DNA from: Bacillota bacterium
GTDB lineage: Bacteria; Bacillota; Bacilli; Alicyclobacillales; SLC66
Assembly: GCA_021797415.1 (NCBI GenBank)
Contig: JAJZZT010000008.1
Span: 1 to 5,016 of the forward strand
Length of the DNA: 5,016 nt
Reading direction: 5' to 3'
Under the pieces are notes generated by a model that saw only the letters and a list, made by a program, of their open reading frames with translations, was not told the DNA's origin and ran no database searches. Of the stretch, positions 1 to 5,016 are shown one piece after another. Position 1 is the stretch's first letter, and each line of letters starts with the position of its first letter. A program made the translations under genes and the position numbers.

Positions 1-6
1 AAGATG

Positions 7-15
7 TGGTATGAT
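7..15 (+). promoter_or_regulatory. extended -10 promoter of the small membrane-protein gene
   Basis: The bases TGGTATGAT form an extended -10 element (TGn followed by TATGAT, one mismatch to TATAAT), as used by the housekeeping sigma factor of Gram-positive bacteria. The -35 box would lie left of the window and cannot be seen. Transcription would start near base 22, giving a leader of about 38 bases before the ATG at 60. Confidence 0.45.
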
Positions 16-59
16 GCAACTAGGGAAATTCCGTTCGGTAGAAGTGAGGGGTGAATCGC

Positions 60-266
60 ATGCAAGTCAGTATTGTGGATGAAGCCGATTGGACGGCTGT
101 GCGACCGGAAGACGTGCTGGAGCCTTCCCAGTTGTCTGTTGCCCGCCGGATACCGCTGGGGCGCAGGCGATTGACGCCCGGCATGCTGGTCGCGATGTGG
201 GCGTTGCGGCTGTATGTGCTTTTGGCTCTGCCTCTTGTCGGTTACGTCTTTTTCCGTTCTCTATAA
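60..266 (+). CDS. small single-pass membrane protein of unknown function
   Basis: This encodes a 68-residue protein that I do not recognise. The first 40 or so residues are polar and end in an arginine-rich patch (ARRIPLGRRRL, about residues 28-38). A hydrophobic stretch follows (about 43-65, rich in L, V, A, Y and F) that ends almost at the C-terminus. This predicts one membrane helix; by the positive-inside rule the N-terminal part would be cytoplasmic. I chose the ATG at 60 over the in-frame GTG at 51 because the ribosome binding site GAGGGG (46-51) is 8 bases before the ATG and overlaps the GTG. The extended -10 at 7-15 supports transcription as its own unit. The downstream transporter gene is on the opposite strand and convergent, with about 58 bp between the two stop codons and no clear terminator hairpin there. 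Function is unknown. Confidence 0.6.
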   Translation: MQVSIVDEADWTAVRPEDVLEPSQLSVARRIPLGRRRLTPGMLVAMWALRLYVLLALPLVGYVFFRSL

Positions 267-324
267 GGTAAGGCCGGAAGGGAGCAGAACTCCGCGGCGC
301 ATGGCACAGGCGGCGCCGGAACCG

Positions 325-1809
325 CTACACTTCAATGATGTGCGCGTCGGCGGTTGCCTCACTCTTGGCGACATTGCCGCGCAGAGCGGAGATCAGCGCC
401 GCGATCGCTCCCAGCAGGGCGACTGCGGCGAACGACCAGCGGAAGCCGGTGATGAGGTCGGCCTGCGGCGCCAGAAATGTCTTGTATCCCATGGTGAGCA
501 TGACGCCTTCAAGAATCGAGAAGGCGTACGCGATGCCGAAGCTCTGACCCAGCGAGCGGGACATGTTCAAAATGCCCGACGATACCCCGAGGCGGTTGCG
601 CGGCGACGAACCCATGACAGAACTGTTGTTTGGCGGCGTAAAGACGCCCATGCCGATGCCGATCAGCAGCAGCATGGCGATCAGATAGAAATAGGACACC
701 CCGGTCGTGACCAGCAACAGCCCGAGTGTACCGACTGTCGAGGCGATCATGCCCACGGTCGTCGGGCCGCGCGAGCCGAACCGGTCCGAGATGCGGCCGG
801 CGATGGGCGCAAGCAACATCATGCCGAGAGGCAGAGGCGTGGTGAGAAGGCCCGCTTCCGCGGCGGATTTCCCCATGACATTCTCGAAGAAATACGGCAC
901 GACGTAGAGCACCCCGTACATGAGCGCGTAGGAAAGCGATCCCGAAACATTGCCCCATGTCCACTGCTCGATTTTGAACAGCGAGAGATCGACCAGCGGT
1001 GAGGGATGACGCTTTTCGATGGCGATGAAGACAAAGGAAAACAGGATTCCGGCGGCAAATGAGCCGAGGATGAGCGGCGATGCCCAGCCTTGCGAATTTC
1101 CTTGATTGAGGCCGAACATCAGGCCGAGCAACGCGACGGCGAGCGACGCGGCTCCCCAGTAGTCAAAACGTTCCTTGTGTGATTTGTCCCGCTCTTTGTC
1201 GCGCGGCAGGATGAGCGCCGCCAGTGTTGTGCCGATGATGCCGACAGGCACGTTGACATAAAAAATGGCCCGCCAGCCGAACGCTGCGATGAGCAATCCG
1301 CCTATCGTCGGTCCCAGCGACAACCCGACCGCGAGCGCGGAACCCTGTATGCCGATGGCCTTGCCGCGCACGGATTCGGGAACGGCGGCCGTGATGATGG
1401 CGACGCTGTTGGCTTGCAGCATCACGGCGCCGACGGACTGCAGGACGCGCATGGTGATGAGAAACGGCAGGTTTTGCGACGCTCCGCACAATGCCGAGCC
1501 GACGATGAATATGCTGAATCCGACCGTGTACAGCGGGCGTCTGCCGACGATGTCGGAGATCCGTCCAAACATCGCGAGCAGCGCGGTCAGCGTCAGGAGA
1601 TACGCGAGCGCGACCCATTCTGTCGCGCTCACTGTCGTGTGAAACTTTGCCTGAATGGCCGGTTGGGCGACGGTGACGATGCTCGCGTCCAGCGCCGCCA
1701 TGAAGGCGCCTATGCAGACGGTCCCCACGACGTACCAGTGGTAGTTCGGCCGCGCGGTCAGGACGTTGAGCGGAAGAGTTCGCTTGCGGTCAGTGACGGA
1801 ATGGCTCAT
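325..1809 (-). CDS. DHA2-family (EmrB/QacA-type) major facilitator multidrug efflux transporter
   Basis: This 494-residue integral membrane protein is expected to be a proton-coupled drug or metabolite exporter. Hydrophobic segments can be placed at about 25-45, 62-81, 93-112, 117-140, 149-172, 179-199, 217-236, 243-264, 287-308, 321-341, 348-368, 373-393, 406-436 and 456-476, the 14-helix layout of this subfamily. Family motifs are visible: LDASIVTVAQPAI in helix 1 (conserved Asp41), motif A GRISDIVGRRP (82-92) after helix 2 with an echo GRISDRFGSR (338-347), the antiporter motif C region with GLSLGPTIGG (162-171) in helix 5, and WRAIFYVNVPVG (179-190). Length is normal for the family. The ATG at 1809 has a purine-rich GGGAGGGG about 11 bases upstream, slightly far. 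It lies 44 bp downstream of the GntR-type regulator on the same strand, so co-transcription and regulation by that protein are likely. The substrate cannot be read from the sequence. Confidence 0.93.
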   Translation of the reverse strand: MSHSVTDRKRTLPLNVLTARPNYHWYVVGTVCIGAFMAALDASIVTVAQPAIQAKFHTTVSATEWVALAYLLTLTALLAMFGRISDIVGRRPLYTVGFSIFIVGSALCGASQNLPFLITMRVLQSVGAVMLQANSVAIITAAVPESVRGKAIGIQGSALAVGLSLGPTIGGLLIAAFGWRAIFYVNVPVGIIGTTLAALILPRDKERDKSHKERFDYWGAASLAVALLGLMFGLNQGNSQGWASPLILGSFAAGILFSFVFIAIEKRHPSPLVDLSLFKIEQWTWGNVSGSLSYALMYGVLYVVPYFFENVMGKSAAEAGLLTTPLPLGMMLLAPIAGRISDRFGSRGPTTVGMIASTVGTLGLLLVTTGVSYFYLIAMLLLIGIGMGVFTPPNNSSVMGSSPRNRLGVSSGILNMSRSLGQSFGIAYAFSILEGVMLTMGYKTFLAPQADLITGFRWSFAAVALLGAIAALISALRGNVAKSEATADAHIIEV

Positions 1810-1853
1810 GTGGCGTTTGTCCCCTCCCAGGGTTGCAGCTTCTGGATGTCAAA

Positions 1854-2588
1854 TCAATTGGCGCGCTCTGCTTGGCGGACCAGCCGCACGCGGTATTCAT
1901 AGCTGCGCGCGCGATAATGCGCGCACGCGTATTCGAGCGGACGACCCGTTACGTCCCGTGTGGTGCGCTCAATATGCAGGACGGGCTGGCCTGCCCCGAT
2001 CCGCAACAAGGCGGCGTCCGTCTGGTCGGCCGCCTGGGCCGTGATGGTCTGTTCTCCCGAGGAGATCGTGACGCCGTGCTGTTCCATCGCGCGATAGATC
2101 TGCAACTGGCGAACGTCGCGCCCTTCCAGCATCGCGTGCGCGGATTCGGGCAGGAAGCTTTCATCGTAAAAGATCGGTTCATCACCTTCATACACAAGTC
2201 GGAACACCCGCACGACAACGGCATTCTCCGCAAGGTGCAGGTGGGCCGCGACCACCGCGTCCGCCTTGATCAGGGACAGGTCGGCGGAGGCAACGGAGAC
2301 GTGCCTGCCGAGCAGATCGAATTCTTCAAAAAAGCCGTAGAGCGGGGACGAGGTGGACAGGCTCTCCCGGCGCGCCACAAACGTGCCGCGTCCCTGCTGG
2401 CGCACCAGGTTTCCCGTTCCGACGAGATCCTGCAACGCTTGGCGGACGGTCGTGCGCGATACGCCGTGAATGGCGATGAGTTCCTGTTCCGTCGGGATCA
2501 TGGTGCCTTCCGGCCATTCTCCGGATTCGATCTTCCCCATCAGCCAGGAACGCAGTTGAAGATAGAGGGGGTATCCGGCGCGCACCAT
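1854..2588 (-). CDS. GntR/HutC-family transcriptional regulator with UTRA ligand-binding domain
   Basis: This cytoplasmic DNA-binding repressor or activator responds to a small molecule. Counting from the GTG at 2594 (246 residues), the N-terminal winged helix-turn-helix covers about 9-75. It has the typical PLYLQLRSWL start, the P-TEQELIAIHGVSRTTVRQAL recognition segment (34-54) and the wing VRQQGRGTFV (64-73). A UTRA domain spans about 95-235, including RVFRLVYEGDEPIFYDESFLP and the C-terminal HIERTTRDVTGRPLEYACAHYRA strand region seen in HutC-type proteins. Length is normal. The start is uncertain by two codons: GTG at 2594 or ATG at 2588. A weak GGGTG lies 5 bases from the GTG and 11 from the ATG; I list the ATG. 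It is the first gene of a likely two-gene operon with the DHA2 exporter, and palindromes in its promoter suggest autoregulation. The UTRA ligand is unknown; it may be the exporter's substrate (inference). Confidence 0.92.
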   Translation of the reverse strand: MVRAGYPLYLQLRSWLMGKIESGEWPEGTMIPTEQELIAIHGVSRTTVRQALQDLVGTGNLVRQQGRGTFVARRESLSTSSPLYGFFEEFDLLGRHVSVASADLSLIKADAVVAAHLHLAENAVVVRVFRLVYEGDEPIFYDESFLPESAHAMLEGRDVRQLQIYRAMEQHGVTISSGEQTITAQAADQTDAALLRIGAGQPVLHIERTTRDVTGRPLEYACAHYRARSYEYRVRLVRQAERAN

Positions 2589-2618
2589 TGTCACGATCGC
2601 ACCCGCTTTCGAAAATAG

Positions 2619-2624
2619 ATCATA
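2619..2624 (-). promoter_or_regulatory. putative -10 box of the regulator-exporter operon
   Basis: Read on the minus strand this is TATGAT, one mismatch from the consensus, about 30 bases upstream of the ATG at 2588. The predicted leader is about 24 bases. No good -35 hexamer is present at the usual distance (the sequence near 2641-2647 reads TAACGG or GTAACG on this strand), so the promoter may be weak or activator-dependent. It is also one arm of the palindrome at 2619-2634, so a protein bound there would block it. Confidence 0.4.
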
Positions 2625-2634
2625 TTGTTATGAT
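2619..2634. promoter_or_regulatory. perfect palindrome ATCATA-TTGT-TATGAT, candidate operator
   Basis: Two 6-bp arms are exact reverse complements around a 4-bp centre. The site lies about 30 bp upstream of the GntR-type gene and covers its likely -10 box. GntR-family dimers bind short palindromes of about this size in their own promoters. Assigning the site to this regulator is inference from position and symmetry. Confidence 0.5.
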
Positions 2635-2660
2635 GTTATGCCGTTACGTGTATTGTAACG
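2627..2660. promoter_or_regulatory. direct-repeat cluster and second inverted repeat, candidate operator
   Basis: Three hexamers follow one another with 8-bp spacing: GTTATG (2627-2632), GTTATG (2635-2640) and GTTACG (2643-2648). The last overlaps an inverted repeat CGTTAC (2642-2647) with GTAACG (2655-2660) around a 7-bp spacer. The cluster sits where the -35 region of the regulator gene should be and adjoins the palindrome at 2619-2634. It may be a second binding site of the same regulator or of another protein. Confidence 0.4.
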
Positions 2661-2692
2661 TCTGTGGGGAAAGATGACTGTGGCGAATATGT

Positions 2693-2886
2693 GAAAAATA
2701 TCTGGGGACATGGGATCAAACGCCGGCGGATCGCCGGTCGCCTCCATGGGACATGAGATAAACCAAATTTCAGCAGGCGAGAACAGCAGATATAGCCTTT
2801 GACTGAATTCTCAAACGCCATATCTGGAATTGGATCGCCTGCACAGGCGGCTTTATCACATGTCCCCCATGTCCCGCAGATTTTTC
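2693..2886. repeat. long imperfect inverted repeat (MITE/REP-like element or bidirectional terminator)
   Basis: This non-coding block pairs with itself along most of its length. Matching arms from outside in are: GGGACATGGG (2705-2714) with CCCATGTCCC (2866-2875); GGGACATGAGATAAA (2748-2762) with TTTATCACATGTCCC (2852-2866), 14 of 15; GCAGGCGA (2773-2780) with TCGCCTGC (2835-2842), exact; and CAGATATAGCCTTTGA (2787-2802) with TCAAACGCCATATCTG (2811-2826), 14 of 16. The apex is about 2803-2810, containing GAATTC. Both outer ends run into A5/T5 tracts pointing outward (AAAAAT at 2694-2699, ATTTTT at 2880-2885). No credible reading frame fits it. It lies between the promoter of the GntR-type gene and the 3' end of the small gene at 2896-3111. 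It could be a non-autonomous mobile repeat, a strong bidirectional terminator, or both. Confidence 0.7.
2723..2737. repeat. G+C-rich hairpin inside the inverted-repeat element
   Basis: CCGGCG, GAT and CGCCGG form a perfect 6-bp stem with a 3-base loop. It sits in a 35-bp stretch (2713-2747) between the two GGGACATG boxes of the left arm; the equivalent space in the right arm is a single base. It is therefore an extra, asymmetric hairpin, as in REP-type palindromes. Confidence 0.55.
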
Positions 2887-2895
2887 CTTCCTTGC

Positions 2896-3111
2896 TCAGT
2901 CTGCGAAGTCTGCTGTCTCACGGCGTCGGCCGGACACTCTGCGGGTCATTCTGTCCGCCGTGTTGCGGAACCAGGAAAAGTTTTGCCGTCTGGCCAGTTC
3001 CCACGCGGCAATCCCCATGCCCGCGCCCATGAGCATCGACCATGTCTGCGGAAATGGCCGGGCGCTGTTCCTTCTCGTTCCCCTCGTCATGCCGTTAATA
3101 AACGTCCACAT
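2896..3111 (-). CDS. small hypothetical protein, possibly YrzQ/DUF3918-like
   Basis: This encodes a 71-residue basic protein. The centre (residues about 26-50, WSMLMGAGMGIAAWELARRQ) is a Gly/Ala/Met-rich weakly hydrophobic stretch followed by an arginine-rich tail (TADRMTRRVSGRRR). That pattern recalls the short Bacillales proteins of the YrzQ/DUF3918 type, which are usually nearer 40-50 residues; the likeness is from memory and tentative. The best support is translational: the ATG at 3111 is preceded on the minus strand by AGGGAGGTGG (3127-3118), a near-perfect ribosome binding site with 9 bases from GGAGG to the start. It is transcribed away from the aminopeptidase gene. The long inverted repeat begins about 10 bp after its stop codon and could terminate it. 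A minus-strand TAAGAT at 3172-3167 is a possible -10 box, without a convincing -35. Cellular role is unknown. Confidence 0.6.
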   Translation of the reverse strand: MWTFINGMTRGTRRNSARPFPQTWSMLMGAGMGIAAWELARRQNFSWFRNTADRMTRRVSGRRRETADFAD

Positions 3112-3191
3112 CTCGCACCACCTCCCTGTTTAGCTTGCTCAAGAGCGGCGGGGGCATGCGGTTGAAATCTTATCCTTCACCCATGCGGATA

Positions 3192-3200
3192 TGGTAAAAT
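3192..3200 (+). promoter_or_regulatory. extended -10 promoter of the aminopeptidase-mutY operon
   Basis: TGGTAAAAT is an extended -10 element (TGn plus TAAAAT, one mismatch to TATAAT). No clear -35 is seen: TTGAAA at 3162-3167 is too far away (27 bp). Transcription would start near 3207, just ahead of the ribosome binding site. The ATG at 3191, in frame with the gene, would then lie upstream of the transcript start and cannot be the real start. Confidence 0.5.
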
Positions 3201-3212
3201 GCCAAGCGAAAG

Positions 3213-3219
3213 AAGGTGG
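3213..3219 (+). promoter_or_regulatory. ribosome binding site that fixes the aminopeptidase start
   Basis: AAGGTGG, 4 bases before the ATG at 3224, is a good Shine-Dalgarno sequence. It favours the ATG at 3224 over the in-frame ATG at 3191, which has no comparable site. Confidence 0.6.
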
Positions 3220-3223
3220 GCGA

Positions 3224-4342
3224 ATGCGTGATCCTCGGGCCAGGCAACTGGCTGAAAACGTGATCCGTCATTCCTGTGAACTGCAGGCGGGCGAGAAGAT
3301 TCTCATCGAAGTATTTGGCTCGGGAATGGATTTGGCTGAGGAGTTCATCGAGGCGGCGTACCGCGCCGGCGGCATGCCCTTTATCCAGGTGCGCGCCCCG
3401 CAGCTCTGGCGGCCCTGGTTGCGGGAGGCGACAGAGGAGCAGCTCAAGTTGCAGGCTCAGGTCGACGAGGCGCTGATGAAGCAGATGGACTGTTATGTCG
3501 CGGTGCGCGCGTGGGACAACGCGACGGAGTACGCGGATGTCCCACATGGCCGCATGGCGCTGCACGACAAGTTATACTACACCCCCGTCCACTCCTTTGC
3601 CCGAGTCAAGGGCACGCGCTGGTGCGTGATGCGCTATCCGAACAGCGCGATGGCGCAGTCGGCCGGAATGAGCACGCGCGAATTCGAGGATTTCTACTTC
3701 CGCGTCTGCACGGTCGACTACCGGAAGATGGGCGAGCGCATGCAGGCGCTCAAGGCGCTGATGGAGCGGACGGATCGAGTGCACATCAAAGGGCCCGGGA
3801 CGGACCTGCGGTTTTCCATCAAGGATATTCCCGTGATTCCCTGCTTCGGGGATCGCAATATCCCGGACGGCGAGGTGTACACCGCCCCCGTGCGAACGTC
3901 TGTCAACGGCGTGGTGCAATTCAATACGCCGTCGCCGTACGACGGCTTCATCTACGAGAACGTCAGGCTGCGGTTTGAAGAGGGCCGGATCGTCGAGGTG
4001 TCCGCCAATGACGAAAAGCGCGCGTGGAATGTTTTTCGCACGGATGAGGGCGCGAGCTATGTCGGCGAATTTAGCATCGGCCTGAATCCGTACATCCGGG
4101 AGCCCATGCGGGATATCCTGTTCGACGAGAAGATCGACGGCAGCTTTCACTTCACGCCCGGGCATTGCTACGACGAGGCGCCAAACGGCAACGATTCCGC
4201 CATACACTGGGATCTCGTATGCATCCAGCGCCCTGAGTACGGCGGCGGCGAGATCTGGTTTGACGATCGCCTGATCCGCAAGGATGGCCGCTTCGTCGTT
4301 CCTGAATTGCTCGTCCTCAATCCCGAGAAGCTGGCTCAGTGA
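3224..4342 (+). CDS. M29-family metallo-aminopeptidase (AmpS/PepS type)
   Basis: This 372-residue cytoplasmic enzyme is expected to remove N-terminal residues from peptides using a two-metal centre (Zn or Co in known members). The residues expected as metal ligands or active-site groups of family M29 are all visible: Glu217 in DGEVYTAP (215-222), Glu282 in YVGEFSIG (279-286), His309 in GSFHFTPG (306-313), Tyr316 in GHCYDEA, and His328 with Asp330 in SAIHWDLV (325-332). The N-terminal part (RQLAENVIRHSCELQAGEKILIEV) matches the family opening, where the enzyme begins with repeated helix-strand units. The length fits the roughly 370-residue branch; AmpS and Thermus AmpT are about 410. The start at 3224 is set by AAGGTGG just upstream and by the promoter at 3192-3200. 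mutY follows directly. The catalytic set looks intact, so it should be active; the peptide preference cannot be inferred. Confidence 0.93.
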   Translation: MRDPRARQLAENVIRHSCELQAGEKILIEVFGSGMDLAEEFIEAAYRAGGMPFIQVRAPQLWRPWLREATEEQLKLQAQVDEALMKQMDCYVAVRAWDNATEYADVPHGRMALHDKLYYTPVHSFARVKGTRWCVMRYPNSAMAQSAGMSTREFEDFYFRVCTVDYRKMGERMQALKALMERTDRVHIKGPGTDLRFSIKDIPVIPCFGDRNIPDGEVYTAPVRTSVNGVVQFNTPSPYDGFIYENVRLRFEEGRIVEVSANDEKRAWNVFRTDEGASYVGEFSIGLNPYIREPMRDILFDEKIDGSFHFTPGHCYDEAPNGNDSAIHWDLVCIQRPEYGGGEIWFDDRLIRKDGRFVVPELLVLNPEKLAQ

Positions 4343-5016
4343 ATGGACGGTCGGCGTTTTGCGCAGGACCTGCTGGCGTGGTACGACCGGTCGGCGCGCA
4401 GGCTGCCCTGGCGTGAACGGCCGGACCCGTACCATGTGCTCGTTTCGGAAATCATGCTGCAACAGACGCGCGTGGAGACGGTGATCCCGTATTTCCTGCG
4501 CTTCATGGAACGCTTTCCGTCCCTGGCGGCGCTGGCCGGGGCCAGGGAGGAAGAAGTGCTGAAGCTGTGGGAGGGACTCGGCTACTATTCGCGGGCGCGG
4601 AATCTGCAGGCCGCGGCCCGCGAGGTGGAGGCGTCCTACGGCGGGACGCTGCCGGACACCGCAAAGGACATGCGCAAGCTGCCGGGAATCGGCGAGTACA
4701 CTGCGGGGGCGGTGGCGTCCATCGCCTTTGGTCGCGCGGAGCCGGCCGTGGACGGCAATGTGTTGCGCGTTCTGGCGCGCCTGCACGCGATTTCCGGGGA
4801 TATCGGGGCGACTCGCACGAAACGGGAAATTACGCGGTTGGCGGCGGATCTGTTGCCGCCGGCACAGGCGGGGGCGTTCAACCAAGCCCTGATGGAACTC
4901 GGGGCGCTCGTCTGCACACCGCGCAACCCGGACTGCGACGGGTGCCCTGTCCGCGCGCATTGCAGCGCGTTCGCCGGCGGATTGCAGTCTGTTTTGCCCG
5001 TCCGGTCCGCGCGCAA
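4343..5016 (+). CDS. mutY: adenine DNA glycosylase MutY (3' end beyond the window)
   Basis: MutY removes adenine mispaired with 8-oxoguanine or guanine, the first step of a base-excision repair pathway that prevents G:C to T:A mutations. The 224 visible codons run open to the window edge. Visible signatures are the start region LPWRERPDPYHVLVSEIMLQQT with catalytic acid Glu36; the helix-hairpin-helix LPGIGEYTAGAV (113-124); the catalytic aspartate Asp137 in AVDGNVLRV; and an iron-sulfur cluster loop with Cys191, Cys198, Cys201 and Cys207 (C-X6-C-X2-C-X5-C), exactly the MutY/Nth pattern. The missing part should be the NUDIX-like C-terminal domain that recognises 8-oxoguanine, as MutY is usually about 350 residues. 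The ATG follows the aminopeptidase TGA with no gap (TGAATG) and has only a weak GAGAAG 12 bases upstream, so translation probably depends on the upstream gene. EndoIII (Nth) is less likely given the SEIMLQQT and VDGNV motifs. Confidence 0.95.
   Translation, partial: MDGRRFAQDLLAWYDRSARRLPWRERPDPYHVLVSEIMLQQTRVETVIPYFLRFMERFPSLAALAGAREEEVLKLWEGLGYYSRARNLQAAAREVEASYGGTLPDTAKDMRKLPGIGEYTAGAVASIAFGRAEPAVDGNVLRVLARLHAISGDIGATRTKREITRLAADLLPPAQAGAFNQALMELGALVCTPRNPDCDGCPVRAHCSAFAGGLQSVLPVRSAR

Noticed and set aside
267..324. Rho-independent terminator between the two convergent genes
   Set aside because: Only a 4-bp GGAG/CTCC stem and scattered G+C palindromic bits are present, with no following T-run on either strand.
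214..1002. A 262-codon plus-strand frame
   Set aside because: It runs antisense to the 3' half of the DHA2 transporter gene, starts inside the small membrane-protein gene and has an Arg/His/Asp-rich composition with no recognisable domain.
1847..1852. Minus-strand TTGACA between the regulator and the exporter, as a separate exporter promoter
   Set aside because: No -10-like hexamer is present 16-18 bp downstream; the position is occupied by the G-rich ribosome binding region. Co-transcription is simpler.
1833..2618. A 261-codon plus-strand frame
   Set aside because: It is antisense to the GntR/HutC-type gene, whose helix-turn-helix and UTRA motifs are clear.
2636..2821. Minus-strand 61-codon frame, and plus-strand frames at 2799-3032 and 2830-3165
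   Set aside because: They cross the long inverted repeat or lie opposite the better supported small gene at 2896-3111, and none has a convincing ribosome binding site or recognisable protein pattern.
2693..2886. CRISPR array or tRNA-like structure
   Set aside because: There are no regularly spaced identical direct repeats with unique spacers, and the fold is a long mirrored hairpin, not a cloverleaf.
3572..4960. A 462-codon open frame on the minus strand across the aminopeptidase and mutY genes
   Set aside because: It is antisense to two genes with intact catalytic motifs, has low-complexity Arg/Ala/Pro-rich composition and shows no domain pattern. Long antisense frames are common in G+C-rich coding DNA.

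Overview
The window looks like a chromosomal segment from a G+C-rich, Gram-positive bacterium of the Bacillales type; an Alicyclobacillaceae-like genome is my best guess. This rests on purine-rich ribosome binding sites (for example AGGGAGGTGG at 3118-3127), extended -10 promoters of the TGnTAnnnT kind, and a small protein resembling the YrzQ/DUF3918 proteins of Bacillales. The assignment is inference from style, not from a marker gene.

Layout, left to right. A small plus-strand gene (60-266) encodes a 68-residue protein with one C-terminal membrane segment and has its own extended -10 promoter. Next is a minus-strand pair: a GntR/HutC-family regulator (2588-1854) followed 44 bp downstream by a 14-segment DHA2 (EmrB/QacA-type) multidrug efflux transporter (1809-325). 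These probably form one operon in which the regulator controls itself and the pump. The regulator's promoter region (about 2619-2660) holds a perfect palindrome, a second inverted repeat and a three-unit direct repeat, which are good operator candidates.

Between that promoter and the next gene lies a 190-bp non-coding block (about 2693-2886) that folds on itself as a long imperfect inverted repeat. It contains four GGGACATG boxes, an inserted G+C-rich hairpin and outward-facing T-runs on both sides. It looks like a miniature inverted-repeat or REP-type element that may also serve as a bidirectional terminator. It is the most unusual thing in the window.

The right half holds a small minus-strand gene (3111-2896) with a very strong ribosome binding site. 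It is divergent from a plus-strand pair: an M29-family metallo-aminopeptidase (3224-4342) and, starting at the very next base after its stop codon, the adenine DNA glycosylase gene mutY (4343 onward, cut by the window end before its C-terminal domain).

I see no CRISPR array, phage gene, toxin-antitoxin pair, tRNA or rRNA, and nothing that looks like a new multi-gene defence system. The functions are mostly housekeeping (peptide degradation, oxidative DNA damage repair) plus a regulated drug or metabolite exporter.
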